Positions 25,041 to 33,494 of a DNA stretch of 64,000 bases are shown here, in pieces. The stretch lies in the NCBI GenBank assembly GCA_036941025.1, contig JAYMNP010000001.1, forward strand, positions 1,798,001 to 1,862,000, given 5' to 3'. The translations under genes and the position numbers were made by a program. How positions within the stretch are numbered: the first letter of the stretch is position 1; the number at the start of each line of letters is the position of its first letter. Source of the DNA: Lachnospiraceae bacterium JLR.KK002. GTDB lineage: Bacteria; Bacillota; Clostridia; Lachnospirales; Lachnospiraceae. Under the pieces are notes generated by a model, which saw nothing but the letters and a program-made list of their open reading frames with translations, had not been told where the DNA came from and made no database searches.

Positions 25041-26426
25041 TTACTTACCGGAGAGATATTCGTCAATACCTTTTGCGGCAGCTTTTCCTGCGCCCATAGC
25101 AAGAATTACCGTTGCGGCTCCCGTTACCGCGTCGCCGCCTGCAAATACGCCGGGCTTGCTGGTTGCCCCGTTTTCTTCTTCTGCCACAATACATTTCCAG
25201 CGGTTCACATCCAGCCCTTTGGTGGTGGAGGAAATCAACGGATTGGGAGAAGTTCCCAGAGACATAATCACCGTATCCAGCTCCAGTTCAAATTCTGAAT
25301 CCGGAACCTCCACCGGTCTTCTTCTGCCGGATTCGTCAGGCTCGCCCAGCTCCATACGAACACAGGTCATACCCCTGACCCAGCCGTTGTCGTCTACCAG
25401 AATTTCTTTCGGGTTGGTCAGCAGGTTAAAAATAATGCCTTCCTCTTTCGCATGATGCACTTCTTCCACACGGGCCGGAAGCTCCGCTTCGCTTCTGCGG
25501 TATACCACATATACTTCCGCACCCAGCCGGAGAGCCGTTCTGGCTGCGTCCATGGCCACGTTGCCGCCGCCTACTACCGCAACCTTCTTCCCTTTCATAA
25601 TAGGGGTATCATATTCTTCCTTAAACGCCTTCATCAGATTATTTCTGGTGAGGAATTCATTGGCGGAAAAGACGCCGTTGGCCTGCTCGCCGGGGATTCC
25701 CATAAATTTGGGCAGCCCTGCGCCGGAACCGATAAACACCGCTTCAAAGCCTTCTTCTTCCATCAGCTCATCAATGGTGCCCGCTTTTCCGATTACCACA
25801 TTTGTCTCAATTTTTACACCCAGGGATTTTACATTTTCAATTTCCTTTGCCACCACATCATTTTTGGGCAGACGGAATTCCGGAATTCCGTAAATCAGCA
25901 CGCCGCCCGGCTCATGGAGGGCCTCAAATATGGTTACGTCATAGCCCATTTTTGCCAGGTCCCCGGCACAGGTCAGTCCCGCCGGACCGGAGCCGATCAC
26001 TGCCACTTTATGGTCTTTTTTCTCTGTTGCAGGCTGAGGTTTGATGTTATTCTCCCTTGCCCAGTCTGCGGTAAACCGCTCCAGCTTTCCGATGGAAACC
26101 GGCTCTCCCTTTACGCCCCGGACACATTTTCCTTCACACTGGCTTTCCTGCGGACAGACACGTCCGCACACTGCCGGAAGGGCGCTGGATTTACTGATGG
26201 TCTGATAAGCCTCCTCGAATCTGCCTTCTTTAATCTGGCCCACAAATCCAGGAATATCAATGGCTACCGGACAGCCTTTGACACACTGGGCATTTTTACA
26301 GTTCAGACATCTCTCTGCCTCTTCCATGGCTTCTTCTTTATTATATCCAAGGCACACTTCCTCAAAATTTGTGGCACGTACCTGTGGTTCCTGCTCTCTT
26401 ACCGGAACTTTCTTCCATACATCCAT
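25041..26426 (-). CDS. nfnB: NADH-dependent ferredoxin:NADP+ oxidoreductase, subunit B
   Basis: This 461-residue protein is homologous to the glutamate synthase small subunit. Two N-terminal [4Fe-4S] ligand sets are visible (Cys40, 43, 48, 52 and Cys87, 91, 97, 101). The FAD site is GSGPAG (145-150) and a second nucleotide site is VVGGGNVAMDAA (284-295). Directly after nfnA, it forms the electron-bifurcating NfnAB complex coupling ferredoxin, NADH and NADP in the cytosol. Alone it would be called gltD; the pairing decides the name. Confidence 0.92.
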   Translation of the reverse strand: MDVWKKVPVREQEPQVRATNFEEVCLGYNKEEAMEEAERCLNCKNAQCVKGCPVAIDIPGFVGQIKEGRFEEAYQTISKSSALPAVCGRVCPQESQCEGKCVRGVKGEPVSIGKLERFTADWARENNIKPQPATEKKDHKVAVIGSGPAGLTCAGDLAKMGYDVTIFEALHEPGGVLIYGIPEFRLPKNDVVAKEIENVKSLGVKIETNVVIGKAGTIDELMEEEGFEAVFIGSGAGLPKFMGIPGEQANGVFSANEFLTRNNLMKAFKEEYDTPIMKGKKVAVVGGGNVAMDAARTALRLGAEVYVVYRRSEAELPARVEEVHHAKEEGIIFNLLTNPKEILVDDNGWVRGMTCVRMELGEPDESGRRRPVEVPDSEFELELDTVIMSLGTSPNPLISSTTKGLDVNRWKCIVAEEENGATSKPGVFAGGDAVTGAATVILAMGAGKAAAKGIDEYLSGK

Positions 26427-27313
26427 TATCTGTCACCTCCGCAATGTCCGCATCCGCCGTGGTGGGTATCTCCCTCCGTGAGCTTCAGCATGCTTCTTCC
26501 TTCTTCTGTCTTATACATCTGCTGGCGTTTCATGGCCTGGTCAAAATCCACCAGATGGCCGTCAAATTCCGGACCGTCCACACAGGCAAATTTCACCTGG
26601 TCTCCCACCGTTACGCGGCAGGCGCCGCACATGCCCGTTCCGTCCACCATAATGGGATTCAGGGAAACAATGGTGGGTATCTCCAGCTTTTTCGTCAGGA
26701 GGCAGACAAATTTCATCATAATCATAGGGCCGATTGCGATACACAAATCGTATGTATTTCCATTCTGAACCAGCTCTTCTAACTGATTGGTGCCCATTCC
26801 GTGGAATCCATAGCTTCCGTCATCGGTGGTCACATGGAGATTTCCCGCCACTGCTCTCATTTCCTCTTCCAGAATCAGCAGGTCTTTTGTCTTGGAGCCC
26901 ATGATGACATCACAGCTTACGCCCTGTTCATGAAGCCATTTTACCTGAGGATACACCGGGGCAGTTCCCACGCCTCCGGCAATAAATACAATTTTTTTCT
27001 GTTTCAGTTCTTCCACAGGAGTTTCCGTCAGTTCGGAGGCACATCCCAGCGGCCCCACAAAATCCTGAAATACGTCTCCTTCTTCCAGCGTTTCCATCCG
27101 CTGTGTGGATGCTCCCACAATCTGGAAAACAATGGTAACGGTTCCTGCTTCCTGGTCATAATCACAGATAGTAAGAGGGATTCGCTCGCCTTCTTCATCC
27201 ATTTTCACAATTACAAACTGTCCCGGCAGACAGGATCTGGCCACACGGGGCGCCTTAACATCCATAAGAAAAATCTTATCTGCCAGCTTTCTCTTCTTTA
27301 CGATTGGGTACAT
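26426..27313 (-). CDS. nfnA: NADH-dependent ferredoxin:NADP+ oxidoreductase, subunit A
   Basis: The 295 residues form a ferredoxin-NADP reductase-like subunit with FAD domain (RIPLTICDYD), NAD(H) domain (FIAGGVGTAPV, 110-120) and a [2Fe-2S] site at the C-terminus: Cys229, 232 and 244, with Asp224 in the place of a fourth ligand. An Asp plus three Cys set is described for Thermotoga NfnA. The stop overlaps nfnB by one base. The tail ends in GGCGHCGGDR, two extra cysteines of unknown use. Confidence 0.92.
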   Translation of the reverse strand: MYPIVKKRKLADKIFLMDVKAPRVARSCLPGQFVIVKMDEEGERIPLTICDYDQEAGTVTIVFQIVGASTQRMETLEEGDVFQDFVGPLGCASELTETPVEELKQKKIVFIAGGVGTAPVYPQVKWLHEQGVSCDVIMGSKTKDLLILEEEMRAVAGNLHVTTDDGSYGFHGMGTNQLEELVQNGNTYDLCIAIGPMIMMKFVCLLTKKLEIPTIVSLNPIMVDGTGMCGACRVTVGDQVKFACVDGPEFDGHLVDFDQAMKRQQMYKTEEGRSMLKLTEGDTHHGGCGHCGGDR

Positions 27314-27353
27314 ACTTAAACCTCCGCCTGTTTCCTCTTCTACGTGTTATAAA

Positions 27354-27377
27354 GGCAGCGAATCAGGTTTCGCTGCC
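27354..27377 (-). terminator. Hairpin ending the cobalamin-controlled operon
   Basis: GGCAGCGAA and TTCGCTGCC form a perfect 9-bp stem with a six-base loop between the end of the NEAT-like membrane gene and nfnA. The T-tract is short, so termination strength is uncertain. Confidence 0.6.
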
Positions 27378-27416
27378 CGCTATCAGTTTTTATTCTAATA
27401 TACTTCCTGAGAAATT

Positions 27417-27950
27417 TCAATTACTTTGTGAAATCTTCTTTTTCACAACATAGTTCAGCACACCGCCGATTACAATAATTGCAAAAGCCACACACAGCAC
27501 TCTTTTTGCTGCCTCCTGAGGCAGCTCGCTCCTGCTCCCTATAGAATCCCGGTAAAAGAAAAGCTGGTAATGAATTTCTAAAGGATTCCCCATGGCAGTG
27601 GTATCTGCAATAACGTCCATTTCTTCATCCCAGCAAAGAACCGGTATCTCAAAAACAGAATTCATACCCTCTTCGCTCTGATTATAATAAGTAATCCCGT
27701 CTGCAATCATATAATCATAATTGGGACTGCTCCACTGGATACGGGCAACGGGTGTTCCGTTTTCCACGGTGAGCAGGGTTGGAGACGTAACAGAGGCTTT
27801 TCCGCTGCCGCCGCTTATATCCAGGGACACGCTGTATTCCCCGTCCTTCGGGGCAAATCCGCATAAAAAAAACAGAGCAAGAGCAAGCACAGCCCAAACC
27901 ATGCTCCTTCTGCCATATTTCTTACCTCTCATAAATACTTTTTCAGACAT
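27417..27950 (-). CDS. Membrane-anchored NEAT-like domain protein
   Basis: The 177 residues have an N-terminal signal-like segment (16-33), one beta-rich domain (36-133) and a C-terminal membrane span (151-168) with a Lys-rich stop. The domain is clearly paralogous to residues 199-296 of the lipoprotein at 33495-34406 (shared WSSPxYDYMI, VFExPV, DTxAM). Its strand pattern resembles NEAT domains that bind haem in Gram-positive walls. It is the last gene of the cobalamin-riboswitch operon, so a corrinoid, cobalt or porphyrin ligand is possible. The fold call is inference. Confidence 0.7.
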   Translation of the reverse strand: MSEKVFMRGKKYGRRSMVWAVLALALFFLCGFAPKDGEYSVSLDISGGSGKASVTSPTLLTVENGTPVARIQWSSPNYDYMIADGITYYNQSEEGMNSVFEIPVLCWDEEMDVIADTTAMGNPLEIHYQLFFYRDSIGSRSELPQEAAKRVLCVAFAIIVIGGVLNYVVKKKISQSN

Positions 27951-27970
27951 AGTTTCCTTTCACACTCCCG

Positions 27971-28702
27971 CTAAAGATTCTGTTTCCGATAAACAAACCA
28001 TAATCCGGCTGCTGTTAAAACAGACAGATACACAAGCAGTATCAGAATCCCCAGCGGATCCCAGCTTTCGCTGTAAGCAATGTGGCGCACCAGACCGCTG
28101 GTTTCTGACAATGGCAGAACGCCTATCACGTTCCGAATTCCCTTCGGCATATTTTCTGTTGAAATAAACGTATTACACAAAAAAGCCATGGGCATAATCA
28201 GATAATTGGAAAATCTCGGCACATCCGCATGATTTCTTGCCAGAAAGGAAACCACCACGCCCAGAGCTGAAAAGACCGCACCGTTTAAAAACAATATCAA
28301 AAATGAAAATCCGTTAAAAATCAAACCGGTATGTATTGGCCATACCAGCAGTAAAATGATACCGCCTGCATAAAGTCCCCGGACAGAGCCTGCAATAATC
28401 TGCCCTGCCATAAACTGCCACAAAGGCGTCGGAGAAATCATAACCTGGTCAAAGGCTTTTTCATAGAGCCTCTGAACATTCAGGTTCTGGGCAATGGCAT
28501 TGAAGCTGCCATTCATGGTGGTCAGCGACACAACCCCTGGTATCAGATAGTGAAGATATGGCTTTCCGTGGGACATGGTCTGGATTCCCAGGCCAAAAAC
28601 CAGAAGATACATAAGAGGCGCAATCATGGCTGCCAACGTGATTTTGTAAAAATCTCTGCGGAATTCCACCCACTTTTCCCATAAAATTGTAATTATTCCC
28701 AT
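27971..28702 (-). CDS. ABC-2 type transporter permease
   Basis: This 243-residue membrane protein has six predicted spans and the ABC-2 layout seen in drug and polyketide exporters (DrrB/NodJ-like). Its gene starts three bases after the partner ATPase and 20 bases before the NEAT-like gene. Export or flipping of a compound linked to the operon's corrin role is likely, but the substrate is unknown. Confidence 0.87.
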   Translation of the reverse strand: MGIITILWEKWVEFRRDFYKITLAAMIAPLMYLLVFGLGIQTMSHGKPYLHYLIPGVVSLTTMNGSFNAIAQNLNVQRLYEKAFDQVMISPTPLWQFMAGQIIAGSVRGLYAGGIILLLVWPIHTGLIFNGFSFLILFLNGAVFSALGVVVSFLARNHADVPRFSNYLIMPMAFLCNTFISTENMPKGIRNVIGVLPLSETSGLVRHIAYSESWDPLGILILLVYLSVLTAAGLWFVYRKQNL

Positions 28703-28705
28703 TTT

Positions 28706-29545
28706 TCACCTGACCCCTTCTCTTTTTGCCCGTTCCACAAATACATCTTCTAATGTGGTATCCCGCAACTGAACACTGCCATCTGTCCGGGCAGCAAATT
28801 CCAGCGCTTTTTCCTTTGTATGGAAATAATGGCTTACTCCTTTGTCTCCGGCAGTTTCATCCACGGCAAACTGTCCCAACCCACAGATAAAATGTCCAGG
28901 CGTGTCGATTTCTTCTATCTTCCCATGGCTCATCATAGCCACTCTGGCACACAGCTTTTCCGCTTCTTCCATATAATGTGTGGTCAGCAGGATGGTCAGA
29001 TTTCTTCCATTTAACTGCTTTAACAGGTTCCACATCTGTCTCCGGGACACAACATCCATCCCGGCCGTCGGCTCATCCAGCAGCAATATCTCAGGGTCCG
29101 TCAGAAGAGCCCTGCACACCATCAGCTTCCGCTTCATCCCGCCGGACAGCTTGCGGACCGTCTTTTTCCGGTCACGGGTCAGCCCGCAGAATTCCAACAG
29201 TTCTTCGCTCTTTCTGCGGATTTCCTTTTTCGGCATATAATAAAGCCGCCCCTGATATTCCATAATCTCATCCATGTTCATGTCCTGGCGCATGGAATAT
29301 TCCTGTGTAATGACGCTGATCTTCCGTTTCAAATCAGTTCTCTTTCGCGTGAGCAGCTCCCCGTCTATAAAAATTTCCCCCTGCGTGGGCAGAAGGAGTG
29401 TGGACAGCATACCAATCGTGGTGGTTTTTCCGGCTCCGTTTAAACCAAGCAGCCCGAAAAATTCTCCTGTTTCAATGATCATGCTGACAGAATCTACTGC
29501 GGTAAACTGATCAAACTTTTTAGTCAGATTTTTTAATACAATCAT
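28706..29545 (-). CDS. ABC-2 type transporter ATPase
   Basis: The 279 residues carry Walker A GLNGAGKTT (34-42), signature LSGGMKRKL and Walker B ILLLDEP, with a C-terminal extension typical of DrrA-like export ATPases. It overlaps the methyltransferase gene by four bases and adjoins its permease. Its presence in a cobalamin-controlled operon that also contains a complete importer is unusual. Confidence 0.88.
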   Translation of the reverse strand: MIVLKNLTKKFDQFTAVDSVSMIIETGEFFGLLGLNGAGKTTTIGMLSTLLLPTQGEIFIDGELLTRKRTDLKRKISVITQEYSMRQDMNMDEIMEYQGRLYYMPKKEIRRKSEELLEFCGLTRDRKKTVRKLSGGMKRKLMVCRALLTDPEILLLDEPTAGMDVVSRRQMWNLLKQLNGRNLTILLTTHYMEEAEKLCARVAMMSHGKIEEIDTPGHFICGLGQFAVDETAGDKGVSHYFHTKEKALEFAARTDGSVQLRDTTLEDVFVERAKREGVR

Positions 29546-30234
29546 ATCTGCTCCGTTTCCTTTGAAATAATCAGGGAATAGTATCCTGCCGTGTCCGGTA
29601 TATCATCCACATGAAAATAAACCTGCTCTTTTTCTGTCCCGCAGTTTTCAATCATAACCGCGTCCCGTCCGCTCTTCTTTAAAATCTCCTTTACCTGACT
29701 CATTTTACTGCCTGATTTCATCAGGACACAGGTTCCCGAATCAGGTAGCCTTTCCGACAGATTGTGGACAGCCGGAAAAATATGGATCTGTTCATTCCAT
29801 ATGGCCAGCGGCATGTTCATCCTGGCTGCCACCGCACAAAAAGAGGGAACTCCGCTGACCAGCCTGGTCTGAAATCCGTCTTCTTCCACAATCTGCTGAA
29901 TATAGGTAAACGTAGAATAGACAGCAGAGTCCCCCAGCGTAAGGAATACCACATTCTGTCCCTGTTTCAGATATGTCTCCACACGGTCTGCGCCTGCTCT
30001 GTGACATTTCTTCTGTTCTTCCTTATCGTGAGTCATGGGCATATACACAGGAATCAGCCCTTTCTCCGCAAGCTCCGGAACTGCCGCCGAGGCAATCTGA
30101 TATGCCACCGTTTCCTTTGGATTTTTCCCCGGCAGGGCTATCACATTGTTTTCTTTAATCAGTTTCACCGCCTTTAACGTCATAAGTTCCGGATCTCCGG
30201 GCCCTACCCCAACTCCGTATAATATTCCATTCAT
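29542..30234 (-). CDS. cbiL: Cobalt-factor II (precorrin-2) C20-methyltransferase
   Basis: The 230-residue SAM-dependent methylase has the N-terminal GVGVGPGDPELMTLKA loop, a TLGDSAVYSTF motif and GVPSFCAVAARM, which together mark the CobI/CbiL branch of the precorrin methylases. It adds the C20 methyl group, the step that follows cobalt insertion in the anaerobic route, so it pairs logically with the chelatase at 34422. No other cbi genes are in the window. CobI-type activity on metal-free precorrin-2 is the alternative. Confidence 0.92.
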   Translation of the reverse strand: MNGILYGVGVGPGDPELMTLKAVKLIKENNVIALPGKNPKETVAYQIASAAVPELAEKGLIPVYMPMTHDKEEQKKCHRAGADRVETYLKQGQNVVFLTLGDSAVYSTFTYIQQIVEEDGFQTRLVSGVPSFCAVAARMNMPLAIWNEQIHIFPAVHNLSERLPDSGTCVLMKSGSKMSQVKEILKKSGRDAVMIENCGTEKEQVYFHVDDIPDTAGYYSLIISKETEQI

Positions 30235-30283
30235 ATTGCCGTACCTCTTTTCCAGTATTTTTTCATCCCTTCTTCCATTTATT

Positions 30284-31075
30284 TCAGGGCCCTGCGCTTA
30301 TCTGTCTGATATATGCGGAAAGTTTTTCATTTCCCAGGAAGCTCCCCTTTTTCAAATCAAAAAGCCTTTCAATAAAATCTGATTCAAAAATCTCTTCCGG
30401 CGTACCATACCGTTCCACGTATCCTCCCTTCAGACAGAGTATTTTATCAGAGACAATCTTTGCAAGATCCAGTTCATGCAGAGACATAATCACCGTAAGC
30501 CCTTTTTTTTCTCTCAGTTCCTGCAATATGGATAAAAAATCCAGCTTATATCTGATATCCAGAAAAGATGTGGGCTCGTCCAGTATCACCAGCTCCGGTT
30601 CCTGGCAGATGGCTCTTGCAAGCATCACACGCTGTTTCTGCCCGTCGCTGATTTTATCAAATTCCTGTTCACAGATATCCGTAATATGGGTCAGTTCCAT
30701 CACTTCATCCACAATCCGTTCATCCTCCTGCGACAGAACGCCAAACCATCCGGTATAGGGATATCTGCCCGTTGCCACCACATCCCGGCAGTTTTTCATC
30801 TCTGCTCTCACCTTCTGGGTGAGCACCACCGACATTTTTTTTGCCAGTTCTCCCCCTTTCAGTTCTTCTGACTTATCACCGCCAAGATATATTGCTCCTG
30901 CAATCAGAGGCAGCTGCCCCACAATACTTTTTAATACTGTGGATTTACCGGCTCCGTTCGGTCCAATCAGGCTTAAAATTTCTCCTTTCGGCAACGCGAT
31001 TTCCACCTCTTTAATCAGCGGTTTTCCGTCATACCCCACACACATCTTCTTTGTGGAAAAATAATAATCTTTCAT
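30284..31075 (-). CDS. Iron-complex/cobalamin-type ABC transporter ATPase
   Basis: The 263 residues hold Walker A GPNGAGKST and Walker B LVILDEPTSFLD. The signature is a variant (ISDGQKQ rather than LSGGQ). This is the FecE/BtuD/FhuC group. The start at ATG 31075 follows AAAGGA; upstream frame extension would overlap the permease. With the permease and binding protein it makes a complete importer under the cobalamin riboswitch, consistent with a corrinoid, cobalt-tetrapyrrole or haem/siderophore cargo. Confidence 0.92.
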   Translation of the reverse strand: MKDYYFSTKKMCVGYDGKPLIKEVEIALPKGEILSLIGPNGAGKSTVLKSIVGQLPLIAGAIYLGGDKSEELKGGELAKKMSVVLTQKVRAEMKNCRDVVATGRYPYTGWFGVLSQEDERIVDEVMELTHITDICEQEFDKISDGQKQRVMLARAICQEPELVILDEPTSFLDIRYKLDFLSILQELREKKGLTVIMSLHELDLAKIVSDKILCLKGGYVERYGTPEEIFESDFIERLFDLKKGSFLGNEKLSAYIRQISAGP

Positions 31076-31089
31076 GGTTTTTCCTTTAC

Positions 31090-32160
31090 TTATACATGGT
31101 TTTCTTTTCGTCTTTTTATCATAATCCAGAGAACCACCGGCGCGCCGAAAATGGCGGTTACGGTGCTGATACTCAGTTCCGTAGGAGCCAGCAGCGTTTT
31201 GGCAAGCAAGTCGCATAACAGGCAGAACACGCTTCCGCCCAGAAAACAGGCAGGTATCATAAAGATGGGTTCCGCCGTATTCAAAAGTTTCTTAACCAGA
31301 TGAGGCGCGGCAATTCCCACAAAGGAAATCGGCCCTGCAAAAGCTACGATACATGCCGATAAAATACTTGAAAAAATCACAATGCATATCCGGAGAAGAC
31401 GGATATTCACTCCAACATTCCTGGCATAGGCATCCCCCAGCTGATAGGCGGCAAGGGGCTTGGACATAAGGAAAACAGCAAATACAGTGATAGAAACCAC
31501 TGCCGCCATCACTTCCACGCTGCTCCATGTCATGCCGGAAAAACTGCCTCTGGACCAGTTGTGCAAATTTACAATATCCGCATCTTCCGCAAAAGTCACC
31601 ACCAGCTCCGTAATAGCAGAACATATGTACCCAATCATAACGCCGCTGACCACCAGCATTGACATATTGTTAATTTTGCGGGACATCAGCAGGACAAATC
31701 CCATGGACAACATGGCTCCGGCAAATGCGGCAGAAATCATGGCAAGGGACGACACCCGGACGCCGCTTCCCATGAGAAAAACCATGACAAGAGCCACCAT
31801 CATTTTTGCACCGGAAGAAATGCCCAGCACAAAAGGCCCCGCAATGGGATTATTAAAAAATGTCTGTAACAGATATCCCGCAAGAGAAAGAGCTCCTCCA
31901 AGAATCAGAACCGCCATTGCCCTTGGTAGCCGGATATCCCATAAAATTCTGGTCACTGTCTCACTGCTTTTCTGTCCGGCAAGCTCCGACAATGTAATCC
32001 TGACGCTCCCAATGCAGATATTCAGAATAAAAAAAAGCAATGCCCCAATTCCCAGAAGAAGAAAAACCATCATATATCTGTACGTTCTGTTTCTTTTACC
32101 ATGATTCCGTTTTCCAAGTATACAGGAATTCCCGGAATGTTTTTCAGATTTGCCAGTCAC
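31090..32160 (-). CDS. FecCD-family ABC transporter permease
   Basis: The 356 residues have a basic head, about nine to ten membrane spans and FecCD motifs (LRLPRAMAVL-like DIRLPRAMAVLILGGALSLA; PISFVGIAAPHLVKKL near the C-terminus). The family includes BtuC and FhuB/G. GTG at 32160 is the start, eight to nine bases from AGGAG. A single permease gene suggests a homodimer as in BtuC2D2. Cargo is inferred from operon context. Confidence 0.93.
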   Translation of the reverse strand: MTGKSEKHSGNSCILGKRNHGKRNRTYRYMMVFLLLGIGALLFFILNICIGSVRITLSELAGQKSSETVTRILWDIRLPRAMAVLILGGALSLAGYLLQTFFNNPIAGPFVLGISSGAKMMVALVMVFLMGSGVRVSSLAMISAAFAGAMLSMGFVLLMSRKINNMSMLVVSGVMIGYICSAITELVVTFAEDADIVNLHNWSRGSFSGMTWSSVEVMAAVVSITVFAVFLMSKPLAAYQLGDAYARNVGVNIRLLRICIVIFSSILSACIVAFAGPISFVGIAAPHLVKKLLNTAEPIFMIPACFLGGSVFCLLCDLLAKTLLAPTELSISTVTAIFGAPVVLWIMIKRRKENHV

Positions 32161-32205
32161 AATACCAATCTCCTGATTCTTTTCTGTTTCTGCAGAAAAA
32201 TTTGC

Positions 32206-32267
32206 ATTTTCTCATGCTAACGAATTTTCTCATGCTAATGAATTTTCTCATGCTAATGAATTTTCCC
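32206..32267 (-). repeat. 18-bp tandem repeat at the end of the binding-protein gene
   Basis: Three head-to-tail copies of an 18-bp unit (ATTTTCTCATGCTAAYGA on the plus strand, starting 32206, 32224 and 32242) and a partial fourth cover the last codons and stop of the binding-protein gene and the spacer. The repeat duplicates the stop codon and appears to be local slippage. Confidence 0.85.
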
Positions 32268-33482
32268 ATCCGGCAGACGAAAAAGATAATGCATATCCTC
32301 TTTTTCCCCCTGAATCATTTTATGGATATCTTCCAGCAAATAGCCAACCGAAAGGGACTGCTGATACATATCATTGGTGGTGCACCAGACATTTCCTTTT
32401 TTTACCGCTTTAAAATCTGCCAGAACCTCACACTTATCCAGGAGTTCTTCCACACTGGACACGCCGCCGTCTATGGAACTGTTATAGATCAGGAAATCAG
32501 CGTCTTTCGCACCGACATAAAATTCCTCTACCTGCATGTTCAGGGTGGAACGCCTGTTTTCCGGATCTCCCAGGTCATCAAAAATATACTTTCCTCCTGC
32601 CAGTTCAATCATTTTCGGCACATAATCCGAAGACTGGCGTACCTGTACCATTCCATTGGAAGTGATAAAAAAGAAGGCCACGGTTCGGTCCGTTTTTTCG
32701 GCCGCGCTTACTTTTTCAAGAATCACCTGCTGCTCCGCGAATATCCGTTCTGCTTCTTCCTCTTTTCCCAACAGGGCACCGTAAAACTTCACCCATTCCA
32801 CTCTGCCAAGGGGGTGGGGCTCATAACTGGAATAATCCGTCACTGAAGGAATATGAAACTCTTCCAGCTTCTCCGTCACTTCCGGGGCATGGGAAATCAT
32901 CATGTTTTCTATGGCAAGGGTACAGTGCTCCGACACAAGCAGCTCATAATCCGGCCTGTTATATTTGCCTGCATAGAGAATATCGCCCTGTTCCATTGCC
33001 TTTCGAGCCTCTTCAATATACCAGCCCTCTTCTTTCTGGCCGGAAAACCGGATTGCATCCAGCCCGTCCAGCTCACGGAACATATCCATCACGGAGGACG
33101 CCACCAGATAAATATCTTTTACAGGGTGCTTCAATATCACCGGCTCCTGATTCCCGGTCTGCATACCGTCAACTATGATATCCGTATTCTCCGGTACTTC
33201 TCTGCCTTCCGGTACTATCAGAAACCGGGCACCGTCCATGGTCGTGGTCAGCAGAGTATATCCGTCCTCGTAATAATCCACGGTAAAATTTTCAGCATAA
33301 TCCAGTTCCATACTGCCTTCATGTACCAGCACCGGTCCGGTTTCCCCCGCTTCCGACTCTGATTTTTCTTCCGCCCTTTCGGCAGGTTCCGGTTTGGAAG
33401 CAGAGGAAGGACCGCCACAACCTGACAGCCACAGCAGTCCTGCAAAGAGCAGTAATATTAATTTCTTTCTTCCTCTCATCAT
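32253..33482 (-). CDS. BtuF/FecB-like solute-binding lipoprotein
   Basis: The 409 residues start with a lipoprotein signal ending LSGC (Cys22). An acidic linker follows, and then a two-lobed helical-backbone binding domain of the kind serving FecCD permeases (HPVKDIYLVASSVMDMF; LSVGYLLEDIHKMI). It stands between the NEAT-like lipoprotein and the permease. The domain is longer and more diverged than classical BtuF, so its cargo could be a cobalt-tetrapyrrole or haem-like molecule. A second ATG three bases on has better ribosome-site spacing. Confidence 0.88.
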   Translation of the reverse strand: MMRGRKKLILLLFAGLLWLSGCGGPSSASKPEPAERAEEKSESEAGETGPVLVHEGSMELDYAENFTVDYYEDGYTLLTTTMDGARFLIVPEGREVPENTDIIVDGMQTGNQEPVILKHPVKDIYLVASSVMDMFRELDGLDAIRFSGQKEEGWYIEEARKAMEQGDILYAGKYNRPDYELLVSEHCTLAIENMMISHAPEVTEKLEEFHIPSVTDYSSYEPHPLGRVEWVKFYGALLGKEEEAERIFAEQQVILEKVSAAEKTDRTVAFFFITSNGMVQVRQSSDYVPKMIELAGGKYIFDDLGDPENRRSTLNMQVEEFYVGAKDADFLIYNSSIDGGVSSVEELLDKCEVLADFKAVKKGNVWCTTNDMYQQSLSVGYLLEDIHKMIQGEKEDMHYLFRLPDGKIH

Positions 33483-33494
33483 ATCTCCATACAG

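Noticed and set aside
25452..26768. Plus-strand 438-codon open frame opposite nfnBA
   Set aside because: It is an antisense shadow of two clear genes, with atypical composition and no domain.
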